This document shows positions 47,922 to 56,032 of a DNA stretch of 64,000 bases, in pieces. A program made the position numbers and the translations under genes. The notes under the pieces were generated by a model. The model ran no database searches and had not been told where the DNA came from. It was given only the letters and a program-made list of their open reading frames with translations. This DNA comes from Anoxybacillus sp. J5B_2022 (GTDB taxonomy: Bacteria; Bacillota; Bacilli; Bacillales; Anoxybacillaceae). Position 1 is the first letter of the stretch, and the number at the start of each line of letters is the position of its first letter. The stretch is taken from NCBI RefSeq assembly GCF_026847645.1, contig NZ_JAPSMC010000003.1:28945-92944 (forward strand), written 5' to 3'.

Positions 47922-47964
47922 TAGAAAAATAAATAACACGCTTGGCATTCGTTCCAAGCGTGTT
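47922..47964 (-). terminator. Terminator of the propeller-repeat gene
   Basis: AACACGCTTGG and CCAAGCGTGTT form an 11-bp stem on the minus strand followed by a T-rich tract. The rest of the 265-base gap to the DUF1906 gene shows only an unsupported 51-codon frame. Confidence 0.75.
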
Positions 47965-47971
47965 CTGCTCG

Positions 47972-49195
47972 TTACCCTTTCCAGCGATGAAGCAACTCAT
48001 GACGCTCGCCGCGGGCGAAGACATCAATCCGGTTTCTCCCCCATGAAATCGCAGCCGGTTCGGAGGTGATGCGACCGTCAAGATGGACAAAGTCGCTCCA
48101 TTGTTGCCCGTCCCAATATTTATAAAGCAGTTCATGATTCGCTCCGCGGGCAAATACATCAAGGCGATTGGCGCGACGTGCTGCCGCCGCCGGGCTAGAA
48201 GTTAATACGCCGCCAAGGTCTTCCCAATCGCTCCAGCGCGCTCCGTCCCACCATTTATGCAACAATTCGCGCTTTGCGCCACGGGCAAATACATCGATCC
48301 GGTTTTCTCCCCACGAAACCGCTTCTGGGGCAGATGTTATTATCCCCCCTAAGTTTTCCCAATCACTCCAACGTACGCCATCCCACCATTTATGGTATAA
48401 GTACCGATCTTCGCCGCGCGCAAACACATCTAAGCGATTTTCTCCCCATGAGGCGACGGCAGGGCTGGAAGTTAATATTCCCCCTAAGTTTTCCCAATCA
48501 CTCCAGCGCGCCCCGTCCCACCATTTATGCAGCAGCTCATGCTCCGCGCCGCGCGCAAAGACGTCGATCCGATTTTCTCCCCATGAAATAGCGGCGGGGG
48601 ACGATGTTAATGCTCCCGCTAGGTGCTCCCAGTCACTCCAACGCACTCCGTCCCACCATTTATGCAGCAGCTCATGCTCCGCGCCGCGCGCAAAGACGTC
48701 TAAGCGGTTCTCTTTCCAAGAAGCAACAGCAGGGCCAGACGATACCCCCCCGCCAAGGCTTTCCCATTTGCTCCAATCTTGTTCTGGCTGATAGCCAATA
48801 TTCTCGAGAACTTCGCGAATCACCGTTTTGACAAGATGCCCCACTTCTTTTTCTGGTACACGGTAGGCTTGCAATACGACAAATAGCCAAGGCGACTGCG
48901 TTTTGACGATGTGGAACAACTGCTGAACGCGCTGGTCGAGCGACCCGCTTACATCGTTTTTATGCTGCAACGCCATTTGTACGACGACACGAAATATATA
49001 GCGCGATACGTTGCGTGGCACGTAATATTGCCCAAGAGTTGCATATAACGGCTGCAACGCCGGTCGGATGATGCGCCAAATATCATCAAATTCTTGATCT
49101 CTCGCGCGTTGTTCGCGATCGTAATAGTCGATTAACATTTCTGTAAATCCCGGCACATATGCCGAAAACGCCCCATACGGATCCAAACGGTTCAT
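47972..49195 (-). CDS. Six-repeat lectin-like beta-propeller protein
   Basis: A 407-residue protein. Residues 1-139 form a helical domain without signal peptide. Residues 140-407 are six tandem repeats of 45 residues, consensus [38 protein letters not shown], matching the PLL/tachylectin-like propeller repeats seen in fucose-binding lectins. Six blades would close one propeller. Repeats two to four are near-identical at DNA level, suggesting recent duplication or gene conversion. Sugar or glycan binding is inferred from the family; the target is unknown. It is divergent from the exporter gene. Confidence 0.75.
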   Translation of the reverse strand: [407 protein letters not shown]

Positions 49196-49267
49196 ATCGG
49201 CCCCTCCTCTTATGAAAGATCCATCACTTTATCGTATGATGTTGGTTGACAGGATAGTCCATTTTTG

Positions 49268-49295
49268 TTGTCATCATAAAGACTTTCATTATAAT
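49268..49295 (+). promoter_or_regulatory. Sigma-A promoter of the DHA2 exporter gene
   Basis: TTGTCA (49268-49273), 16-bp spacer, TATAAT (49290-49295), about 30 bases before the ribosome binding site AAGGAG. Confidence 0.7.
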
Positions 49296-49333
49296 AGATA
49301 TATGCTTACTCATTTAGGAAAAAAGGAGAAACA

Positions 49334-50847
49334 ATGATGAAACAGGAAAGCAAGAAAAAATTTGTCGTTATCGGTTTATTGCTCGGCATTTTGATGGCAG
49401 CGATGGATAATACGATCGTCGCCACTGCCATGGGAACAATCGTGTCAGAACTTGGCGGGCTCGATCAATTTATTTGGGTCACATCGGCCTATATGATTGC
49501 AAGCGTCGCCGGGATGCCGATTTTCGGAAAACTTTCCGACATGTACGGACGGAAGCTATTTTACGTATCTGGCTTGACGCTCTTTTTAGTCGGATCGATT
49601 CTTTGCGGACTTGCGCAAAATATGGTGCAACTAAGCGTTTTCCGAGCAATTCAAGGGCTAGGCGGCGGTGCCTTAATGCCGATCGCGTTTACGATTATGT
49701 TCGATACGTTTCCGCCGGAACAGCGCGGAAAAATGTCTGGTCTGTTCGGTGCTGTTTTCGGCATCTCAAGCGTATTCGGTCCGCTTCTCGGAGCGTATAT
49801 TACCGACTACATTGACTGGCGATGGGTGTTTTACGTCAACGTTCCACTCGGTCTATTGTCACTTTTCTTCATCGGTAAATTTTATTTTGAATCACTAGAA
49901 CATCGTGAACAAAAAATTGACTGGTGGGGAGCGATTTTGCTCGTGTCGTCTGTTCTTTGCCTTATGTTTGCCTTAGAGCTCGGCGGCAAAGAATACGCAT
50001 GGGATTCGGTTGTTATCATTAGTTTATTTGGTGGTTTTGCCGTTTTCCTTGTCTTGTTTTTCTGGGCGGAAACGAAAGCAACCGATCCGGTCATTCCGTT
50101 TCATTTGTTTAAAAAACGGCTTTTTGCGACCGCGCAAGGAATCGGCTTTTTATACGGCGCAACGTTTATTCTCGGAACGATTTTTATTCCGATTTTCGTT
50201 CAAGGAGTATATGGCGGAACTGCGACAAACTCTGGATTAATTTTAACGCCAATGATGCTCGGCTCTGTTGTCGGCAGCCAAATTGGGGGCGGTTTGCGGC
50301 TAAAACGTCGTATCGCAATTTAATGATTATTTCCGGGCTGTTCTTTTTAACGGGCATTTATTTATTAAGCACTTTATCGGCAGATACCGCTCGTTCCATC
50401 GTCACGATCTACATGGTCATTACCGGGATCGGCGTCGGATTTTCGTTCCCGCTATTGAGCATGTCTTCGATTCACGGCCTAGATATGCGCCAGCGCGGGA
50501 CCGCAAATTCGACGAACACCTTTTTCCGCTCCATCGGTATGACATTAGGCGTAACGATTTACGGTACGATTCAAAACCATCTGTTAATGGACAAATTAGA
50601 AAAAGCGATGCCGATGATGAAGCAATTTAACCCGTCTGGCGATACGCGCGTTCTGCTTTCACAAGAAGCCCGCGCCCATATTCCGCCAGAAGTATTGCAA
50701 AAAATTGTTGACGCGTTAGCAGACTCGATCGCTACGATGTTTGCTTGGGCGATCATTCCGGTCATCATCGCGATTATTCTCATTTTATTTATGGGTCCAG
50801 CGCGTCTAACGGACCAATTTTCCGAAACGAAAAAAGCACAATCATAA
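49334..50847 (+). pseudogene. DHA2 (EmrB/QacA-type) MFS exporter, frameshifted
   Basis: Two abutting frames of 329 and 174 codons (boundary at 50323) together make a normal 14-TM drug:H+ antiporter of about 505 residues. Motif A GKLSDMYGRK, motif C-like GPLLGAYITDYI and QGLGGGALMPIAF are in the first part. The break is at 50285-50289: five G where six would restore the frame, giving GGRFAAKTSYRNLMI across the junction. Everything else is intact, including promoter and ribosome binding site, so the lesion is recent, a sequencing error, or homopolymer slippage. Confidence 0.8.
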
Positions 50848-50876
50848 AGGTGGGATAATTCCCCACCTTTATGATT
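50840..50876 (+). terminator. Long hairpin at the end of the exporter gene
   Basis: A perfect 15-bp stem (50840-50854 with 50862-50876) includes the stop codon. A T tract is missing, so it may stabilise the 3' end or terminate weakly. Confidence 0.5.
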
Positions 50877-50878
50877 AC

Positions 50879-50920
50879 TTAGCTTCGCCACAGCTGGACA
50901 GTCGCCTCCGCTTTTCTTTT
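50879..50920 (+). repeat. Dispersed repeat copy
   Basis: TTAGCTTCGCCACAGCTGGA followed by CAGTCGCCTCCGCTTTTC; the core is identical to that at 25443-25459. Confidence 0.6.
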
Positions 50921-51474
50921 TAATCCCCGATTCGCCCTGTATTTTTTTCTTCATTCAGCGGCTCTTCGATGCGCTTGAACGCTAAATCAACGGCCGCTTC
51001 CGCCGAGTCGCAAAAGGCGATTTCGACGGTGCGGCGCTCGTCTAAATACCCACCTTCATAAACGACCTCTTTTATTTTCGCTGCCCAGCCCCCTGTCGTT
51101 TCAATGATAACAACCGGTTTTCTATTCATATAGGCAGCCGACAGTTCACCGAGCGTCCCGTTGCCACCGCGAATCATAATAAGCGCATCGGACGAATGAA
51201 CGAGAATAAGGCTACGGAAATCGAAATGCAACCCGGTTGTAATCGGCACATCTAAGTAATCGTTCGCCACATCGGTGCGATCTCCTGCCAAAATACCAAT
51301 CACCAACCCACCTGCTTCTTTCGCCCCTTTTGAAGCAGCTTCCATGACGCCGCTGCCTCCGCCGGTTAACAACACGGCTTTGCGCTTGGCAATCTCCCCT
51401 CCAACGGCTTCAGCCATTTTTCTGACGTCTTCAGGAATATCTCCTGATTGTCCAATGACCGCAATTCGTTTCAT
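50920..51474 (-). CDS. LOG/TIGR00725-like Rossmann nucleotide-binding protein
   Basis: A 184-residue SLOG-superfamily protein, related to LOG cytokinin-activating enzymes and the putative lysine decarboxylase family. VLLTGGGSGVMEAASKGAKE and MIRGGNGTLGEL (the GGxGTxxE motif) are clear. The family has nucleoside-5'-monophosphate phosphoribohydrolase or molybdenum-cofactor-carrier-like members, so activity is uncertain. It follows corA by 18 bases and is probably cotranscribed. Confidence 0.8.
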   Translation of the reverse strand: MKRIAVIGQSGDIPEDVRKMAEAVGGEIAKRKAVLLTGGGSGVMEAASKGAKEAGGLVIGILAGDRTDVANDYLDVPITTGLHFDFRSLILVHSSDALIMIRGGNGTLGELSAAYMNRKPVVIIETTGGWAAKIKEVVYEGGYLDERRTVEIAFCDSAEAAVDLAFKRIEEPLNEEKNTGRIGD

Positions 51475-51492
51475 CTTACGCCCTCCCTTGCG

Positions 51493-52458
51493 TTACCGAT
51501 TTCCTTTATGAAAACGAAACCAACCGTTTTTCTTAAACCATAAAAACATCGCCGCCGCGATGAGCGCCATAACTCCAAGCACCGTAAAATAGCCGTACTT
51601 CCAGTGCAATTCCGGCATATAGTCAAAATTCATCCCATATATGCCGACGATAAACGTCAACGGCATAAAAATCGTCGTAATGACCGTCAATGTCATCATA
51701 ATTGTATTCATTCGGTTCGAGTTCAATGATAAGTAGCTGTCGCGAATATCTGACGTAATCTCGCGGTTTGCCTCGATCATCTCCACCAATTTTAACAAAT
51801 GGTCGTAAATATCGTGAAAATAAATATGTTGCTCTTTTATCCGCTGCAGTCGATCGGAATTAATAATCCGGTACAATAAATCACGCATCGGCACAATCGT
51901 CCGCCGTAATTTTGATAAATCACTGCGAATATCAAACACTTTTTCAATAATTTCTTGGATCGTTTCGTCTTGCGTATTTTCTTCCAGATCGTTTAATACA
52001 TCTTCAATATGATAAAGCGGTGGGAAATAGTCGTCCACTAATTTATCTAAAATGCGATAAAATACATGGAAAGGCCCTATTTGAAAACTTTCGTCTGTTT
52101 TTAACCGCTCCCATACTTGATTGATGCCCCAAGTCGATTGCTTATGGAACGTCACAATAAAATTTTGCCCAACAAATACGTCCACTTCTTCTGCTTCTAA
52201 CGTCTTTTGATTGATCGAATGCAAAACGATAAATAAATATTGCTCATAAAAATCAAGCTTCGGTCGCTGCACATATTCTAAACAGTCTTCAATCGCTAGC
52301 GGATGAAACTGGAAAAAATCAGCCAACAATTTTGCTTCTTCATCTGTCGGCTCATGAAAATCGACCCAATACCAAGAAATATCATGATTTTTTAACATTT
52401 GTAGCGGCAGGTCGTACACCACTTCAAAATCTTTTGTCACGCCGCACGTACGAATCAT
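51493..52458 (-). CDS. corA: CorA-type magnesium/cobalt transporter
   Basis: A 321-residue pentameric Mg2+ channel: an N-terminal alpha/beta cytoplasmic domain, a long stalk helix (about 170-255), then two C-terminal TM helices with the YGMNF signature between them and a basic tail. The ATG at 52458 lies eight bases after AAAGGAG; the GTG at 52467 overlaps it. Confidence 0.93.
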   Translation of the reverse strand: MIRTCGVTKDFEVVYDLPLQMLKNHDISWYWVDFHEPTDEEAKLLADFFQFHPLAIEDCLEYVQRPKLDFYEQYLFIVLHSINQKTLEAEEVDVFVGQNFIVTFHKQSTWGINQVWERLKTDESFQIGPFHVFYRILDKLVDDYFPPLYHIEDVLNDLEENTQDETIQEIIEKVFDIRSDLSKLRRTIVPMRDLLYRIINSDRLQRIKEQHIYFHDIYDHLLKLVEMIEANREITSDIRDSYLSLNSNRMNTIMMTLTVITTIFMPLTFIVGIYGMNFDYMPELHWKYGYFTVLGVMALIAAAMFLWFKKNGWFRFHKGNR

Positions 52459-52559
52459 CTTGCCCACTCCTTTCCGTTCAACTCCCCTCTACATATCATA
52501 ACCGAAAATGCACGAAATCGTTTGTAAAAATTACTGCTCTTTAATTTATCAAAATTTTC

Positions 52560-52588
52560 TTTACATTTTTACAAAAAACAACGATAAT
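52560..52588 (+). promoter_or_regulatory. Promoter of the IDEAL-domain gene and leader hairpin
   Basis: TTTACA (52560-52565), 17-bp spacer, GATAAT (52583-52588). Just downstream, GGGAAC and GTTCCC form a six-bp hairpin at the very 5' end of the RNA, which may protect it from 5' exonuclease. Confidence 0.65.
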
Positions 52589-52632
52589 ATAAAAAAGGGA
52601 ACCTTTCGTTCCCGAACAAGGGGGAGTCACAT

Positions 52633-52854
52633 ATGTATGAAAAACATTATCCTCACGAAGTCATGTTTGGTCAACCAGAAGAGAAAAATAGTTATGGGCC
52701 ACTTGCGCAAATGATTTTGGAACAAGCGATTTTCCTTTATCAGAAAAATAAATTAATGGAAAAGATTGATGAAGCGTTAGCGACAAAAAATAAAGAATTA
52801 TTTTTGGAGCTATCCGCTCAATATAACGAGTTGCTAAAAAAATATGGAGCGTAA
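52633..52854 (+). CDS. IDEAL-domain protein
   Basis: A 73-residue protein whose C-terminal half carries the eponymous motif (KIDEALATKNKELFLEL followed by YNELLKKY), found in YpiB and other Bacillus proteins; the N-terminal half is a short helix with GPLAQMILEQAIFLYQ. Function of the stand-alone version is unknown. GGGGGAG lies six bases before the ATG. Confidence 0.75.
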   Translation: MYEKHYPHEVMFGQPEEKNSYGPLAQMILEQAIFLYQKNKLMEKIDEALATKNKELFLELSAQYNELLKKYGA

Positions 52855-52909
52855 ACAAGGAGATTGCGAGATGGAATGCGAAGCCTCACAGTCATATAGC
52901 CTCTTCATT

Positions 52910-52956
52910 AGGTGAGCCACTTCTTCAACGAAACAGAAGAAGACGGCTCACCTTTT
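52910..52956 (+). terminator. Terminator of the IDEAL-domain gene
   Basis: A long hairpin: outer arms AGGTGAGCC/GGCTCACCT and inner arms CTTCTTC/GAAGAAG, followed by TTTT and further T-rich sequence. Confidence 0.85.
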
Positions 52957-53014
52957 ATAATTTTTTGGTACAATGAAAAAAACAAAATTTTTATAACGGA
53001 AGGAAGGGCTATTC

Positions 53015-54166
53015 GTGGAACATCTCATTCAACCACGCGTGAGAAACATTGAAATATCAGGGATTCGCAAATTTTTCAATATGGTAGCTGACCGTCCGAA
53101 TTTAATTTCGCTGACAATCGGTCAACCGGATTTTCCGACTCCGGAACATGTAAAAGAGGCAGGAAAAGCTGCTATCGACAACAACTTTACTACTTATACT
53201 CATAACGCTGGATTGGCGGAAGTGCGCCAAGCTGCCTGCCAATTTGTTCGCGAAAAATACGGACTTGATTATGATGAACAAGAAGTCATCGTCACCATTG
53301 GCGCAAGTCAAGCGATCGACATTGCATTTCGCACCATTTTAGAAGAAGGAGTCGAAGTTATTTTACCTGGACCAGTATATCCGGGATATGAACCGATCAT
53401 TCGCATGTGCGGGGCAACACCAGTATACGTCGATACGCGCCATAACGGCTTTCGCCTTTCCGCTGCGCTGATCGAGCCTTACATAACGGAACGGACACGC
53501 TGCATCGTCCTTCCATATCCGTCCAATCCGACAGGAGTCACCTTATCAGAACAAGAGCTACTCGAGCTCGTCCGGTTGCTGAAAGACAAGCCGATTTGGA
53601 TTTTATCTGACGAGATTTACAGCGAGCTTGTCTATGCCGACCGTCATCGCTCGATTGCCGCTTGGCTGCGCAATCAGACAATCGTCATTAACGGGCTCAG
53701 CAAATCGCACTCAATGACGGGATGGCGCATCGGTTTTCTGTTCGCACCAGAATTTTTAACGAAGCATATGCTGAAAGTGCATCAATATAGCGTATCGTGT
53801 GCTTCTTCCGTTTCACAAAAAGCGGCATTTGCGGCTTTAACAGCAGGAAAGGATGATGCAGTTGAAATGCGCAAGCAATATCAAAAGAGGATGGAATATG
53901 CATACGAACGTCTTGTAGACATGGGATTAGAAGTGGAAAAACCGACTGGCGCTTTTTATTTGTTCCCATCCATTCAATCGTTCGGTCTATCTTCTTTCGC
54001 TTTCGCATTAGATTTAGTTGACAAGGCAGGGGTCGCGGTCGTTCCCGGCAGCGCCTTTTCCACCTATGGCGAAGGCTATGTCCGGCTGTCGTATGCGTAT
54101 TCGTTCGAAACGTTAAAAGAAGGGCTCGACCGGATGGCGCAATATGTTCGCCAAAAAAGAGGATGA
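53015..54166 (+). CDS. patA: Aminotransferase A (N-acetyl-LL-diaminopimelate aminotransferase)
   Basis: A class I/II PLP aminotransferase of 383 residues. SLTIGQPDFPTP at the start, PYPSNPTG, SDEIYSEL, and the PLP lysine in INGLSKSHSMTGWRIGF are diagnostic. Close to B. subtilis PatA, which transaminates N-acetyl-2-amino-6-oxopimelate between the DapH and DapL steps. The GTG start follows GGAAGGAAGG. A TACAAT box lies upstream without a good -35. In B. subtilis it adjoins cheV. Confidence 0.88.
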   Translation: MEHLIQPRVRNIEISGIRKFFNMVADRPNLISLTIGQPDFPTPEHVKEAGKAAIDNNFTTYTHNAGLAEVRQAACQFVREKYGLDYDEQEVIVTIGASQAIDIAFRTILEEGVEVILPGPVYPGYEPIIRMCGATPVYVDTRHNGFRLSAALIEPYITERTRCIVLPYPSNPTGVTLSEQELLELVRLLKDKPIWILSDEIYSELVYADRHRSIAAWLRNQTIVINGLSKSHSMTGWRIGFLFAPEFLTKHMLKVHQYSVSCASSVSQKAAFAALTAGKDDAVEMRKQYQKRMEYAYERLVDMGLEVEKPTGAFYLFPSIQSFGLSSFAFALDLVDKAGVAVVPGSAFSTYGEGYVRLSYAYSFETLKEGLDRMAQYVRQKRG

Positions 54167-54229
54167 TAGAAAAAGACGACTGCCCCTTCAACAAAACGGA
54201 ACGTATATCGCACGTATATGCGGTAATAG

Positions 54230-54262
54230 AAAAGGATGTCCTGTAAAATTTCAGGACATCCT
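54230..54262 (-). terminator. Terminator of the quinone oxidoreductase gene
   Basis: A perfect 11-bp stem, AGGATGTCCTG with CAGGACATCCT, followed by TTTTC on the minus strand. Confidence 0.85.
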
Positions 54263-54268
54263 CTCTTG

Positions 54269-55243
54269 TTATGGAACGAGAACTAGCTTCCCATGCGTTT
54301 GCCGCGATTGTAATAAACGGTGAACATCAGCCGCCTGCTCGAGCGGATAGACGCCGCCAATCGTCAACTGAATGCGGCCCGTCTGCACATAATGGAGCAT
54401 CTCTTGTAAACTTTGTTGATACAATGCTTGTTTTCTCATCATTTGTGGCAAGAAGAAACCGATCACGGATAAATTTTTTCCCATTAATAGCGACGGCGTC
54501 ATTTTCGTAAACTGGCCGCTTGCCACTCCATATACGACGAGGCGGCCAAACGGCGCTAAACATTGCAACGTTTGCTGAAAAATGTCTCCACCCGCCATCT
54601 CTAGCGCTACATCTACCCCTTTGCCGTCTGTAGCTGCCAATACTTCGTTATTCCAGCCTTCTTTTGTGTAATCAATCGCCACATGCGCACCAAGCTGCCG
54701 AGCAAGCGCGCGTTTTTCTTCTGTACTTGCCGTGGCGATGATGTTGCCTGCACCAAAAATTCGCGCCAGCTGAACGGAGACCGTCCCTACTCCACCGGCC
54801 GCTGCATGAATCAGCACCGTTTCCCCTTCTTCTAATCGGCCCATCGTTTTTAAAATGTGATACGCGCTTAATCCTTGCACAGGAAGAGCGACCGCTTGAT
54901 AAAAATCCAACCCGTCTGGAAGCGAAATGACGCTTCGTTCATCAACAAGCGTATATTCCGTATAGCCGCCCGCCTCGATTAACGCGACGACACGCTGCCC
55001 AATTTGAACAGAAGTAACCTCTTCTCCCACTTCGCAAACGGTTCCTGCCACTTCTGTCCCTGGAACGAACGGTAATGGCGTCGGCACGACGTATTTTCCT
55101 TCCCGCCGCGCCGTATCAGCGTAATTGACACCGATTGCTTTTACTTCAATGAGCACCTGTCTTCCTGTTGGTTTCGGTATGTCGCTTTCGATCATTTGCA
55201 GCACTTCTGGGCCGCCGTATTGTGTAAATTGAATACTCTTCAC
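54269..55243 (-). CDS. Quinone oxidoreductase (zinc-independent MDR family)
   Basis: A 324-residue medium-chain reductase. GVNYADTARREGKY and PFVPGTEVAGTV form the catalytic domain without zinc ligands; IHAAAGGVGTVSVQLAR is the NADPH site. It reduces quinones or alkenals; substrate unknown. The GTG start overlaps the comB stop (GTGA) after GGGAGGGAG, so the two are translationally coupled. It is the distal gene of the putative TetR-controlled unit. Confidence 0.85.
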   Translation of the reverse strand: MKSIQFTQYGGPEVLQMIESDIPKPTGRQVLIEVKAIGVNYADTARREGKYVVPTPLPFVPGTEVAGTVCEVGEEVTSVQIGQRVVALIEAGGYTEYTLVDERSVISLPDGLDFYQAVALPVQGLSAYHILKTMGRLEEGETVLIHAAAGGVGTVSVQLARIFGAGNIIATASTEEKRALARQLGAHVAIDYTKEGWNNEVLAATDGKGVDVALEMAGGDIFQQTLQCLAPFGRLVVYGVASGQFTKMTPSLLMGKNLSVIGFFLPQMMRKQALYQQSLQEMLHYVQTGRIQLTIGGVYPLEQAADVHRLLQSRQTHGKLVLVP

Positions 55244-56028
55244 CCAATCTCCCTCCCGCTATTTTTTTTCAAAAGCTGACCTGCTACATCGCGGATTTCC
55301 CCGCCACGTTCCGTCGGTTGCAACATCGGAATAACCGTCAACACGCCGTGAGTATTAATATAGTCAAGATCCGCCTCTAGTCCATACGCCATCATCCAGC
55401 GGCCCACACGCGCAGACGATAACACTTTTTTGCCGCCGTCTTCCGTGGCATATTGCTCATAAAAAAGATATGCCGCTAGTGCAGCATCCGATAGCTGTTC
55501 CTGCGCCATCCCGTTTTGCAACAGCTCGGCCACTAAATACCCTGCTCCGTAAAAATCTTCCAAACAAAATCGGCCGGAAGAACCGGAACAAATGATGACG
55601 ATCGTTTCTGTCAGATGATGATGGCAAATATAGCGGGCAAGCGCACGCGCGTTTAGCAAACTACCAATATAAAGATGTGAAGCGGCCATCGCCTTTCGAA
55701 TCGCCACCGTTCCATTCGTCGTCGACAATACAATCGTTTTTCCTTGGCTAATCGATTGCAAAGAAAGCGGGGCAGGTGAATGGAAGCCGGCAATTGTTCT
55801 TCCTTCGTATTCCCCAACCAACTCATAGCTGCCGTGCGGCAACGACCACACCTGTTCGCGCGCTTCCGCTTCGTTCCGGACAGGAATGACCGCCGTCGCC
55901 CCGAAGGACAACAACGCTGTAATCGTGGAAGTCGCAAGCAGCACATCGAACACAACTGCCACTTTTCCTTTCGCTAATTCCGTTTCTTCGATCTCTTCTT
56001 TGCGAAACACAACGTGGATGTTCGCCAT
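55240..56028 (-). CDS. comB: 2-phosphosulfolactate phosphatase-like protein (ComB family)
   Basis: A 262-residue protein of the ComB family: VVFDVLLATSTITALLSFGA, LSTTNGTVAIRKA and SGSSGRFCLEDFYGAGYLV are hallmarks. ComB hydrolyses 2-phosphosulfolactate in coenzyme M synthesis in archaea; Bacillus homologues are thought to act in sulfolactate formation in spores. The ATG at 56028 follows GAGGTG by five bases; the much longer open frame upstream lies inside the phosphotransferase gene. Its placement in a fatty-acid cluster is unexplained. Confidence 0.8.
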   Translation of the reverse strand: MANIHVVFRKEEIEETELAKGKVAVVFDVLLATSTITALLSFGATAVIPVRNEAEAREQVWSLPHGSYELVGEYEGRTIAGFHSPAPLSLQSISQGKTIVLSTTNGTVAIRKAMAASHLYIGSLLNARALARYICHHHLTETIVIICSGSSGRFCLEDFYGAGYLVAELLQNGMAQEQLSDAALAAYLFYEQYATEDGGKKVLSSARVGRWMMAYGLEADLDYINTHGVLTVIPMLQPTERGGEIRDVAGQLLKKNSGREIG

Positions 56029-56032
56029 CTCT

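Noticed and set aside
47972..48780. Regular DNA repeats that could suggest a CRISPR array
   Set aside because: The 135-base periodicity is coding and in frame; there are no short identical repeats with unique spacers and no cas genes.
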